A stretch of DNA of 64,000 bases from Spirodela intermedia (Eukaryota; Streptophyta; Magnoliopsida; Alismatales; Araceae), in contig LR746268.1 in assembly GCA_902729315.2 (NCBI GenBank), positions 4,519,501-4,583,500 of the forward strand, read 5' to 3'. A program made the position numbers and the translations under genes. The notes under the pieces are model-generated. The model did not search any database and was not told the origin of the DNA. It worked only from the letters and a program-made list of their open reading frames with translations. Shown here in pieces: positions 22,457 through 34,427 of this stretch (position 1 is the stretch's first letter; every line of letters starts with the position of its first letter).

Positions 22457-25400
22457 ATGGCTTCGGCATCGGTCCCCGCGGCCTTTGCGGCCGCGTCCTC
22501 CGTCGTGACCGGCGCGGACATTTCATCCTCCACTCCCCCGAGGTGTTCTCGTGCCAGTGGCGTCTCTCTCCGCCTTGCTCGCCGGCCCAAGCTCGCGCTT
22601 ATCTCTTCCAAGGTTCGATCCGTTCTAAATTAAGATTTGTACATTTGTCTCGGTTTATGGCGGGTAAAGGCCAATCGCGAAGCGAGCAGACTTCGTTCTT
22701 CGGTTGGGCTAGTTATCAGTTTGACAGAGTTGGTAGCTCTGTGTTCATTTGTTCCGTCAATCTCGATCACTGCGATGGATTTCTGTCCTTGGTTGAAGTT
22801 TTGTTTTCTTCTCGGTTCTGTTGGTTCCTCTTCAGGCGCGTGGAATCAATTTCTGCGGCGACAGATCTCGTGGCTTTGTTACGAAGTCCCAGACGAGTGA
22901 GGTGAACCTCATCACTGCTGATAGTCAAGTCGCTGATGCTGTTTCTGCCATCCTCTTCGTACTTGTCGCTCATTACCTTGCGCTCTCTTTCTTTCCCGTG
23001 TTTAAGGTTGTAGGCGGGCTGTCCAATGATTCCATAGCTGTTGACCTGAAACCTAAATTGCCCGAGGGCGATAGTGCAGAACCATCAGCGAAGGGGGCTG
23101 TGGCAGCCCCCATGTCCGAGGAGGCAGTCTCGGAGTTCCTAAATCAGGTTTCGAGCCTCATTAGGTAGGTCCCTCTTTGCTTACTCCGTGTTTTTCGTTT
23201 TATTCCGTGGAAGTTCTGCATATGGACAGACCGCTTCATGCCTGATCTGTGATGCAGGCTTGTTGATTCCAGAGATATCGTTGAGCTGCAGTTGAAGCAG
23301 CAAGACTGTGAGCTGGTCATCCGCAAGAAGGAGGCCTTGCCTATTCCGCCTGCTCCTAACCCTGTTGTCATGATGCAGCCCCAAGGAACATCACCTGTCT
23401 TGCAGCAGCAATTTGCACCTTTGCCACCTGTAGCCCAACCACAAGCAAGTTCTGGTGCTTCGCCTTCACCCCCGTCCTCACCTGCTGCTGCAAACAGCTC
23501 TGCCAAATCGTCTCATCCTCCGCTTAAAAGCCCCATGGCGGGAACGTTTTACAGAAGCCCAGGCCCAGGACAGGCGCCTTTTGTGAAGGTGATGATGGAT
23601 GGATGGATCCCTTCGTCGTTTTGTAGCAACGAATCATAAGTTATACAGCCTCCATTTGATTTCCCGGTAAAGAGGAATGTTTCAGAGCTACAAAAGCTTG
23701 TTAACTCTCTTATTGGACTTTAAACCTTTAGGTTGGGGATAAGGTCAACAAGGGTCAGGTCCTTTGCATCATTGAAGCTATGAAGCTGATGAATGAAATT
23801 GAAGTAAGACTGAATCCTGATTCCTTCATCTTGCATTGGTTCATTTACCTTATAATTTATTTATTTTTTTCCTGTACGAGAGGTTCAAGTTGGCTTCACT
23901 GAATATGTTCTAGTGCTCGCAATGGAGTGTTTTTGGTTGTGGATGGTGGACAAATTTCTTTGTCCGTTCATAATCTTCACATATTGTCTATAGATTGGAT
24001 GGACATCTTTTAATCTACTAAACTTCTAAATCTTTCAGTCTCACTTTTTTTAACACGCGTAATGTTCTGATTTATCAATTCTGGATTGAGTGTTTGCTTG
24101 AGTATGAAACCTCTTAGATGCTGTGCGTAATTAGAAATCGGTGAATGATTACTGAAGATATCTATATTTTGTGTGATGAAGCAAAATTCATGTTTGTAAT
24201 GGACTCTAAAGAAGGTAAGGCTCTTTTTTGTGAACAGATTTGTATGTTGTTGTGGAGCTTTATAGAGGCATCATCAATTGTTTGTTTTTATATTTTTTTA
24301 GTCGTCACCTAAGAAATTGATGATGCTTTCCCTTTTTGTCTATTGGCGAGTTTTTTTCAGGTTCATGTTTACGACATTAAGCTGTTTTTTGTCTTCTCAT
24401 TTCCTTTAGTGCCAGGCTCCTGAATGCTGATGTAATATTTAGGATCAATTATAGAGTATTTTTTGCTCTGTTTTTTTTTCCTACCATTAAACTAGGTCAA
24501 AAGTTAGCCTACTTTTACCTTGAATGCATGATTCATCAAGTCAGTATTATAGGTGGCGCTTAATATTATTTTGTAAATAAAAGGTTTTCTCAATGAGTAC
24601 CGAAGGTTTCTCAGGGGCATCTCCTTGAAACTATGCGATTGGCGAAGGAAAATAGTTGTTATCCTAGTAGGCCAGTGTGAATGCTTCTGTAATCTATCTG
24701 GACACGAAATGTTTCTCGTTATAGAGAAAGAAACGTAGATGATGATCGTAAATTCTGCACCTTGAGATCTTCATGTAAATTTGGCTGTCAACGGGTAAAT
24801 GGCTGTTAAAGAAAGAGCTAGAGGTGTTAGATTGTTTGTTGAGTACAAAAACTTGTGATTCTTTTAATTATGACTTTTACTAATTTAATACCAAGTAGCA
24901 ATGAACGTTCGTGGCTTATGGCATTGGATGGCGGCATTTCCCGTGAGTGGCATTCAATAGAGACTACGACGAAGGAGAACATCTCTAGGAGTATACGACA
25001 TTGATGGTGGATAGTCTGTGGTAGTGCCATGGTGAGTGCAGTTATCTGGGATGACTATTGCAGTGGTGAGTGACAATGTCGGTGTTGATGCTTGGCGGTG
25101 ACGAGGGTAGGCAGTGATAGTGGTGGATGGGAATTGAACACCGGTGGTAGAAATGAATGACCGTTGCAGATGACTTCTCTGTCATTATCTTGCATCAGTG
25201 GGAGGAGACAGTAGTGGTAGGTTGTTGCTGATATCTATATAGATGAATGATAATGGCTTTAAGTGGTGAGCTGGAGGTTGTTGGCGCGCCAAACTTGTGC
25301 CCAGTGAGGGTGTCCTATAGTTGGATGCATATGGGTATAGTGAGAATTTTAATGGCTTTTAGGTCCTGTAGACGAAAAGTTCTATCTCGTTTGGACTCTG

Positions 25401-26338
25401 GACTCTGGACTTTGGACTTTGTTACTCCAGCTGGATGCATATGGGTATAGTGAGAAAGTTACTCCAGCTGGACTCTGGACTTTGTTTCAAAAAAACTTTT
25501 CATGTGGACCGCACTTTTCTCCTGCCACGAAATCTTTCCATTTTAAGTGGCAAAGGATTCCTATATCTCAACTTTACTTCATTTTAACCATTATTTTTCA
25601 CTTTTTATTTATTTTTACTCCACGAAATTCGACAAGTGGTATAATGACGCACGATTTGTTCTCAACTCTGACGAAGCCCAACACACATGAGTTGCTTTGA
25701 AGTCCTTAATCAGCAGAGGACTCTGACAACCACCGAAAGCCGAGTCATCTCTGTGGGTGCTTTTCAAGCTAGTCAAGAACAGTCCCTGGTTTTTCTCATA
25801 AACAAGTGGTCTGTTTGTCCTCGTAGCTGATGAATCTGATGAAGTGGATAAAAAGGACGGTGATCCCTAACTTATTGCGATCACTTTCATAGATATTTCC
25901 ATAACGGGCAAACAATTTATTTGTGACGTTAAATAGATTATTTCCGAAAACAAATATCAACCATTCGGAAGAAGTTTTGACGACAACAACTACTGATATA
26001 TGCTTCTGGATTCCTTTTTTTTTTTTTTTTTCTTTTTCCCTTTGTCAATCTGAAGCTTTATATTTTGTTAAAAAATTTATGGTTCCTCACATACTAAAAT
26101 AAATCCCACTACACTTACTTAAATAAGCTGCATTTTTATAAAATGGCTCTTTTGGCAGGCTGATCAAGCAGGAACTGTGGTGGAGATTTTAGCCGACGAT
26201 GCAAAGCCTGTGGGCATCGAGCAGGTAAATTTGAGCGTCATCTTCCTGGGTCTCGCATTGCATCTACGAGCTCGCATGATAAACCTAATTTTTCATTGGA
26301 TTCACCTTCTGCAGCCGCTGTTTGTGATTGAGCCGTGA
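22457..26338 (+). CDS. BCCP: Biotin carboxyl carrier protein of plastid acetyl-CoA carboxylase
   Basis: The biotin-carrying subunit of heteromeric acetyl-CoA carboxylase, which makes malonyl-CoA for fatty-acid synthesis in the plastid stroma. Seven exons: 22457-22612, 22836-22901, 23007-23164, 23258-23588, 23732-23803, 26159-26224 and 26315-26338. The joined frame gives 290 residues. The N-terminus is Ala/Ser-rich, a transit peptide. It is followed by a conserved stretch L-V-D-S-R-D-I-V-E-L-Q-L-K-Q and a Pro/Ala-rich linker. The biotinyl domain begins S-P-M-A-G-T-F-Y-R-S-P, carries E-A-M-K-L-M with the biotin-accepting Lys255, and ends P-L-F-V-I-E-P. Intron 2 (22902-23006) is 105 bp with no in-frame stop; I treat it as an intron because its translation gives a hydrophobic insert absent from known BCCPs. 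Intron 5 is 2355 bp. The start ATG (M-A-S-A-S) is the first in frame. Confidence 0.95.
23804..26158 (+). other. Large BCCP intron 5 with local duplications
   Basis: A 2355-bp intron inside the biotinyl domain coding region. It contains a 25-bp block duplicated at 25322-25346 and 25432-25456 (t-g-g-a-t-g-c-a-t-a-t-g-g-g-t-a-t-a-g-t..) and scrambled short repeats of 'ggactctggac' and 'ttactccagctgga' between about 25390 and 25485. A GTGGT-rich stretch lies at 25020-25230. No gene or clear transposon coding sequence is visible. Confidence 0.5.
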
Positions 26339-28377
26339 AGTGAACATACCAGAACGTGAGTGAGTTGGTATCGTAGTCAGAGTAATGCCTCTTCTGAACC
26401 AAAACTGAGATATGTTGAGATCACTAGTTCTTGTTTGAACCCTATTTTTCGTGGACTGGAGACGATGGTTGCATTCAGAGCCCTTTTTTTTCTATCTTTC
26501 TTACCTTCTGTTTACCAGAGTTTGGTGTTTTTGGACCTTGACTTGGACTATTGCAATGGCGAGCGGCGTCTACTACCTCCTGTTCTTGCAGTCTTTTCAG
26601 TTCTTCAAGAATCCGGTGGAGCTCAGACTGGTAAATTGACTCTCCAGCCTTGTTGGGTAGCTCGATAATAATCTTTTAATGAATTGGACTATTGCATATA
26701 TGTGCCTTTTTTCAACAAGGACATGTGGGAGGGCAAATTCGTCATTCCCTCCCATGTAAACCAAACACTCTTAGAGAAACTTGCAAGCAGGCAAGTACTA
26801 ATTAATCATATGAATGTTCTAAATAAAATTAACACTCTTAAAACCCTAAATTCTCAATTTCTATATTTATTTATTTATTTGTTTATTTATTCAGAGAGCG
26901 AGAGCGAGAGGAGGTCTCTTTTTTTTTTTTACCAGGATAATGGAAGGATAAATGCGTTATTTCTGCCTTTGGTAATTAGTCAAAGGAGAGAGAATGGATA
27001 AGTTTTCTAGAAGAACCCTTTTTATCCAGAAAGCTTGCACATAACAACAAAAGTATCCTTGTCGAGCCTTGAACACATACGGTGGATGGTCAGCGATTGA
27101 CAGTTGTGTAAAATTTTGAAACAGGATATATGCGGTCAACGTGGTATTAAATTTTTGAGTTCTATACACAACCTCGAGCATGTTTCCTCAAAGTCTTGTG
27201 CCATAGAGGAAGGGAGAGAGAACCCTCATCTTTTGTACGATGTTTCTTGATCCTCTTATATTCCCAACTATTATTTTCTAGATCAACAACAATGCTGAGG
27301 AAAATATAATGATTAGGAGATCAAGATATCGATTTGTACGGCCTTTTAAAAAGTAGATAACACATGATCCACTATCTGGGTGTTATCGATAGATAATTGA
27401 TAGAGTGATCAAGAAAATTTAGGGTTTGTTCAAGCGTATGGACTGATTTTACGAATTATAACGATTAAGTTTTTCTTGGGATTGTTCAAAGATATCAAGA
27501 ACTCTTGGAATTCCTAATTTTCAAGCCCACGCCGTGAGACCCAAATAGTGGATTTTATTTTTATAAGAAATTTATTGATTACACGAAGAACATTTTTAGG
27601 GTTTGTTCATTGATGTCTTGGATTGGAAAATTTTCCAAATTATGAGTGGATAAAAGGTGCACCACAGTGTAAATTTGAACCTAGCAAGGTTGATGGATTG
27701 AGCTTCCTCCCCAAATTCCACAGATCTGTGAAATTGGGGAAAATTTTCAGATCTCTGGATAGAAATCCCCACATGTTTCTTGCTCGCGTCCCCTAGAAAC
27801 CCGAAACTCTCCCGGGCTTCTCTGGAGAGAATGCCATCGACCTCCCGGGCTTCACTCAGAGCCCCCCCCCCAGTTTAGCTAGCTATTGTCACCCGGGAGG
27901 GGACGACCCCTGTAAGAAAAGAGAGCACAGCCGTGAATCGATCGCCCAACTTGCTCCTTCTTCATTCTCCTCGCCGCCTTTCTTCCTCGGTGGGATAGAA
28001 AGCGAGGCCGACCTCCAGGTTTCAAGCCGCGTCGGCAACGAAAGAGGGGCTTGTTGCAGAGAGGCCCATGGGACCCGTCAATGGTCGGTCTATGGCTCCC
28101 GAGGAGATGGCCGCGACGTACCCCTCAGCCCGGTGACCCGGCGGCGCTTCTCGATCGTGGAGGGGAGCAAATTCAGAGGATTCTTCACCGGAGTAAAATA
28201 CCTTTCGGGGGTTCTCTTCCCAGTTCCATCGTCGCCTGAGAAGAAAGGGTAGGGGAGGGGTTTAAGGGTGCCCTCGAACAGGTAGAGTCTCTTGGTCTCC
28301 CAGATTCTGGTTTCCGGTGGTTTGAAAACCCTCGAGGGAGGGGATCTCGGGTTGGTCCGAACCCCCCACATCCGGGT
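26339..28377. other. Intergenic region, BCCP 3' end to PAF1 5' leader
   Basis: The left part should contain the BCCP 3' UTR. A (TTTA)-type run lies at 26862-26891. From 27000 to 27700 the sequence is AT-rich with no recognisable feature. From about 27780 it becomes GC-rich and probably contains the promoter and 5' leader of the PAF1 gene, with short upstream ATGs near 28069 and 28081. No gene is supported here. Confidence 0.5.
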
Positions 28378-31300
28378 ATGGCCTCTTACAGGCCGTTCCC
28401 CCCGCCGCCGCCGGCTCAGCCTCCTTACCTGCCGCCGGCGCCCAACCAGGCCCCGTTGCCGCCGCCGCCGCCGCCGCCTCCCCCGCCGCCGCCTTCCAAT
28501 GGCGGGAACTACCACCCCCATCAGCCCTACCACCATCAGCAGCAAGGCAGCAGCTATGGTGGAGGGGCCGTAGTGCCGCCTCAGCCTCACCCCGGTGCCG
28601 CCCCTTCTTCCTCGTCCTCCTATCCTTCCAATTACGGGCGTGTGCCTCCCAATTCTGGCTATGGCGGCCCCCCACCTCCCTCCCACCATCATAACCCTCC
28701 AAGGCCGCAACCTTACCATCAGCAGCACCACCAGCAGCCGCAGCAACAACAACAGTACCCATATCAACCGCCGCCGCCGCCGCCGCCGTCTGGGTCTATT
28801 AATCTACCTCCACCACCCCCAAGGCCAGCTCAGTACCCCCCCCAGCCTTCCACAGCGTCTCAGCCCCCTCCGCAGCCTCCGGCGCCCGTCTACTACTCAT
28901 CATCATCATCGATATCATCATCCCACTATTCTTCTCAATTTAACCCCGGAAATTTGCCTCTGCCTCCTCCCCCTCCTCCGCCTTCTTCGCCTCCACCAAG
29001 TGCCTCCCTCCCTCCTCCACCACCTCCGCCCATTCCACCTTCATCCCTCCCGCCACCGCCTCCGCCTCATCCTAATGCCAATGCTAAAGAGAGCTCCTTG
29101 GGCACACACTCGCTTGATGCTTCACACACAAGGCCTCCAGTCCCAACCAGTCAAAATAGGGGATCCTCATTCAACCCTGCGGCGGGGTCCTCAGGGAAAG
29201 ATGTGCCGAATGTGATGTCAAACGCTTCCCATCGGAGGGCCGAGACAGAGGAGGAGAGGAACTTGAGGAAGAAGAGGGAGTATGAGAAGCAGAAGCAAGA
29301 GGAGAAGAGGAGGAACATGCTTAAGCAGTCGCAGGCCACCGTTCTGCAGAAGACTCAGACCATGTCATCGGGCATGAAGGTTCATAGCTCAATGGCAGGC
29401 TCTCGAATGGTTGAGAGGAAAACAGCCCCGCTTCTGGGCGGGGATAGAGTTGACAACAGACTCAAGAAGCCGACTACTTTCTTGTGCAAGCTCAAGTATG
29501 TGCTTCCTTTGGGCAAAAGCTAGTTCTCGTTTGTCTGCATCTTTACATTCAACACCAAATAGCATTTGATTTTTACTTGAATCTGTTGTCAACTACCCTC
29601 CTCTTACACTAAAAATTCTCATCGGCAACTACATTTTATTCTGTTCTAATTTCAGCCGTTACACCATGTTTTAGGATTTGTAAGTTTGGAAAACAGTTAA
29701 TCATTAGTTATAAAATGCCCCCTGACCATGGTTATAAATCTGTTTCAATAGCTCCCCGATTGATGGAATAAAGATAAAAAATTATTAGATTCGGTTGAGA
29801 TAGTAAATCCTGGCATAGCAGGAGGATTAGTTGGATCAGTTTTTTCGATTCATCATCTATTTTGGAAGAAGTACTTGGGTGAAAAGCATACTATCCAGTA
29901 TTTCTGTCTAATGCTTGGCGAAGCTTTTCTTCTACATCCCGTTTCTTTTTTTTTTTTCTTCATTTTTTTCTTTAACCTCAATTTCAGGTTCAGGAATGAG
30001 CTACCAGACCCAACGGCACAGCCAAAGTTGTTGGCTTTAAACATTGACAAAGACAGGTGCGTTATCATCCCGAGCACTGTCTTGTCTCATTTTCATTTCT
30101 TTTCCTTGAATGTTCTATGTTGGAATTCGTCTTACTCGGAGGCTGCTTCATGTTGAAGAGAATACTTGAGGAAATTTATTACGGTGCTGTCATTGTATAC
30201 CCCGTTTCATTTTGAAGACCAGACATTTCTTCAATTTTCTTTACTTCTTTTACATTCTGGCATTCCCGCCCGCTTAACAGCTGCATTGCCTGGATCCTTC
30301 GTGAGGGAAGAGGCACCGCCCATGATGGATTGCACTAATTTCTGCGTTGAATATGATTCTGCGAGCTGATTCTAGTTTATCGAAAAAAAGATGAAATCAG
30401 GAAGAAGAATGTGGTGTTTTTTTCCATAAATGATGGTATTCTTATAATGTTCTTGAATCTGGTTTTTTTGCTAATCCTTTATTGAGCCCTCCGTGGAACC
30501 CAACTGAGGGAAGAAAAAATAGGGCATAGATTACATGCCTGCTCAAAGATGAGATGGGATTCTTTAACCGTACTAGGCGCCCCGAACCCTCTGTGGTATG
30601 CATCCTTCTCCCAAGCAATAATGGATCCAGAGGAATAACACTTGAGAGCAGGAAGATTTTTTTTGACAGGAAGACATTTGATAAAGGAATTTCTCTAAAT
30701 TAATGCAGTACAGTGTTGACTGAATCCCAATGGTTGTCGGAATCAAGTTAGTCCCGCACGTCTGTTTGATAATCTGAAAACTTTCTTGTGCTCTTAAATG
30801 CAGTGTTGGCTACTATTCAAATGCTGATTTCTTTAGATATTTCACTATCATAAGCTGGTCTTGTGGTTTTTTTTTTGTCTAATTCTGTGTATACTTGTGG
30901 CAGATATACCAGGTACAATATTACTTCATTAGAGAAAATGCACAAGCCGAAACTTTATCTTGAGCCAGATCTTGGGATACCCCTTGATCTACTTGATATG
31001 AGCGTATACAAGTAAGCCATCGGGTGAAAACTCCGCTAATTTCTAGAAAAAATTGATCCATAAAGTCTCACTAGATTGCACATGTTTGTGCACCAGTCGC
31101 CCCAAGGGGTTTATACCCCTTGATCCAGAAGACGAGGAACTCTTGCGTGATACTGAAGTAGTGACGCCCATCAAACAGGACGGTATAAAAAGGAAGGAAC
31201 GCCCCACTGACAAAGGCGTTTCTTGGCTGGTTAAGACTCAGTACATCTCCCCTCTCAGCATGGATGCAGCGAAACTGGTATTGACACATCTGTCACATTC

Positions 31301-33914
31301 TTTATGAATAACAATATCTTCAATTATTTACAAGTCCATGAAGAATTTAGATGGGTTGTTTACTCAAGCATTATTGATTCCAGTCCATAACCGAGAAGCA
31401 AGCGAAGGAAATGAAGCAAACAAGAGAGGGTCGTAGTATCTTAGAAGATCTCAATGACAGGTTTGTTGATGACAACAATCTTCGGAAAATTTATCATGCA
31501 TGAGACGAATTTCCAGAGCTTTTTTTCACTTGAAATTGTTTGCAGGGATAAACAAATCGAGGCCATTGAGGAATCGTTCAGGGCTGCAAAATTACGGCCT
31601 GTACATCAAACGAATCCTAGACTAGAGCCCGTTGAGGTTTTGCCGCTTTTACCTGACTTTGATCGGTAAGATTCGTGTGTATTAGTATGAAATCTAAACT
31701 TAATATGATATATTTCAGTGATTAGTAGAGCATTTGAAGAAGTAGAGGATAAAAGAAATATTTATTTTAACCTAAATCAGGGTTGGAGACCAAAATGGAA
31801 TCCTCATTTACTGGCTCTCACACCGCAGTTTCAGTGAATCAATTCCCATGTTGTTGATACCATTTCAATGAAATACCTACTATTGGGGTATCCAATTTTT
31901 ATTCTTCTCTTTGTGTATTTGTTCTGGTTATGTTGCCATAGCGAGTGATATATTTCTTGGGCTTGAACTCACTCATATTTTTTTTTTTTGTAATAGTTAC
32001 GAAGATAAATTTGTGACCGTTTCATTTGATGGCGATCCAACCGCTGACAATGAACTCTTCAAAAAGTTGGATAAATCCACCCGTGGTGAGCATGAAGCAA
32101 AGGTGATTAGAAACTCGTTTTGTAATTTTATTTTGGGACTAACTGGTGATGTCAATTGTCTAATTTTAATTTCATACTTGTTTGTACTCTAGGAAATACC
32201 TTTATTGTACCATTTTTAACTTGTAATGTGTTTACCAGAGGTTCTATGCTATCACCAGCCAGTCCTACTCTTGGGGAGTTACCGTAGAGTAAAATTCAAC
32301 CTATTATTTTCTGATAGATGAGCGTGGAGAGCTGGTGATGGAGTCCTATCCTTTGGCTCTTTGAAATTTCAGTTTATAGGGTTAGCAGAATCCCCTTCAT
32401 GTTCAAACATTTTTGTTTTTATTGCATCTTAACTATAGGTTATTCGAATTAAACATATATTTTCTAGAAATTAAGATTGAGATTTCGATTGTACCATCAG
32501 CTTTGGCGATTATTTTCAATGGCTCCATTGACAAAGAAAACCAGAAAAAGAAGAAGAAATTTTCTCCGTGGCCATGTGGGCTTTTAATCAGTTGTTATTC
32601 TTTTAATTAGTCGTCTTTTGGCTTCTTCCCGCTTTACTTTTCAGGTATATCATTCCATTTAATGTGTGCATTATCATTCTCCTGTGTGCTGATGGCTTAT
32701 TGATGGCAGGCCATAATGAAGAGCTGCATGGCGAGTGGTTCAGATCCTGGGAAGCCAGAGAAATTCCTCGCCTACATGGTTCCTGCCCCAGATGAGGTGA
32801 CCTTACCAGTCTCACTTGCCCATTTGTGGTTATTTGAAAAGGCTAAAAAATGGGCCTTTTCCGGTACCTTGAGATACTATTTAGAGAATTTCCAACCCTA
32901 ATCGCTCATTCATAAAGTCAATTCTTTTTTCCTTGCCAGCTTTCGAAGGACATTTATGACATGAATGAGGAGACAACTTATAGCTGGGTCAGAGAATATC
33001 ACTGGGATGTACGTCTCAAGAACACGGGGGATCCATATCTTTAGGTTATATCTTAAACCTTGACTTGGGTATCTCTTAAACCTTCCTCTGTGCAGGTAAA
33101 GGGGGATGATTCTGAGGACCCAACAACCTATCTTGTTCATTTCGATGAAGATGGCGCCCGATACTTGGTGCAGTATAAATATTTTTTAAATATGGAATTA
33201 ATCGAATATTCGGCCTTCTCTAGCCCTCCTGATTATACTCTTCCTCGTTGTTTGCAGCCGCTGCCCACCAAGCTGGCTTTGCAGAAGAAGAGGGCTAAAG
33301 AAGGCAGATCCACTGATGAGCTTGAACAGTATGCTGTACCTTGTAGGGTTACCATGAGGAGGGGATCAGCTGTCGCGGTGAGAGAAGGGAACGTACCCGG
33401 AGGAATGCCAGCAAGCCATGTAAGCAATATATTTATATATCTATATATATATATATATATAGAATTACAAGTATTTAGTCATTCTGTCCCATTTTTTTCA
33501 TGAGTTTGGTGTTTCATTGTTCCTTGTGGCCCACAAGTGCATTCCTTCTAATGCAGCAAACCTCCTCTCTCCTCCCGCCCCTTTGTTGAAAAGGGTTTAG
33601 CAGTCTGAGTAGCGAGAAGTTAAATCCATCACTTCCTGATCAATAGAATGATAAAAAAAATCCAATCTTTTACACCTTGGGCTTCTCTTTTCTTCCGTTT
33701 CCTACAACGGGTACACTCTCGTTCAAGAGGGAAATCTGATTCTTTCTGATCTGGGTCGACATTTTTGGTTTTGATTTCCCAGGACTTCGAGAGCTCCAAA
33801 GGAGATGTGAAGAGACTGAAGTCTGGGATGGTTGATGCCCCTGAAATGCGGCACAAGAGCTCGCAGAAGGCGGTTGTTGATGAGTACAGCGGAGAAGAAG
33901 ATGAGTCGGATTAG
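28378..33914 (+). CDS. ELF7: PAF1 complex subunit Paf1 (ELF7-like)
   Basis: The plant Paf1 subunit of the RNA polymerase II-associated PAF1 complex, which supports elongation and co-transcriptional histone marks in the nucleus; in Arabidopsis ELF7 loss causes early flowering through reduced FLC. Twelve exons: 28378-29495, 29988-30056, 30904-31011, 31097-31277, 31384-31460, 31546-31665, 31997-32102, 32710-32796, 32940-33008, 33096-33167, 33258-33419 and 33783-33914. The joined frame gives 766 residues. M-A-S-Y-R-P matches the Arabidopsis start. Residues 1 to about 240 are Pro/Gln/His/Ser-rich with long poly-Pro runs, then a charged coiled stretch (E-T-E-E-E-R-N-L-R-K-K-R). The Paf1 domain follows, with L-K-K-P-T-T-F-L-C-K-L-K-F-R-N-E-L-P-D-P, W-L-V-K-T-Q-Y-I-S and F-L-A-Y-M-V-P. 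The acidic tail ends E-E-D-E-S-D. The protein is well over 100 residues longer than the ~590-residue Arabidopsis form as I recall it, mostly in the Pro-rich part. Intron 10 is 90 bp and stop-free. Confidence 0.95.
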
Positions 33915-34427
33915 AAGGAAGAATCGCTAGAAGTGGAGGAATAATTCCTAGGCTTCAGAGGTCTGACGGCTGGGGTATGTTACTCGTTGGATCATTAATG
34001 ATCATCACTGATCTTCAGCATTGTTCTCTTTGATGCAAGGGATGCTATTCTAGTCCTCTGAACTATATGCAAATGAATGGAAATGCCTATTATCTTGTTA
34101 TTATTTGACCAAATCCTCAGAATCTACGCTTTGGTATGAAGAAGATGAGCTACTTGCTGGCGTTTAAGCCCATCGAGTTCGGCTCTTTCTTCTGGTTTGT
34201 CCCTTCTAGTACCTTTCTCTCTCTCTCTCTCTCCCCCCCCCCTCTTTCTAGTAGCTTTTCATCCATATTCAAATATAAAGCAAGACCTGCTCTGATAGTA
34301 ATATGAGATTCAGGCGACATATATGAAATGAGAACACAGCGCGCCGGAGTCCACAGAGAAAGAACAGCCCGTCAGAGCAGAGAATAGACGGCGAGAACAG
34401 GAATGGCTTCTACTCTGTACTACCGAC
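33915..34427. other. Short intergenic region between convergent PAF1 and glucanase genes
   Basis: This contains the likely 3' UTRs of both convergent genes and a (CT)n/(C)n tract at 34216-34243. No other feature is seen. Confidence 0.55.

Noticed and set aside
28090-28767. A 225-codon minus-strand frame across the PAF1 start
   Set aside because: It is the reverse of proline codons (runs of Arg/Gly) in the PAF1 N-terminus.
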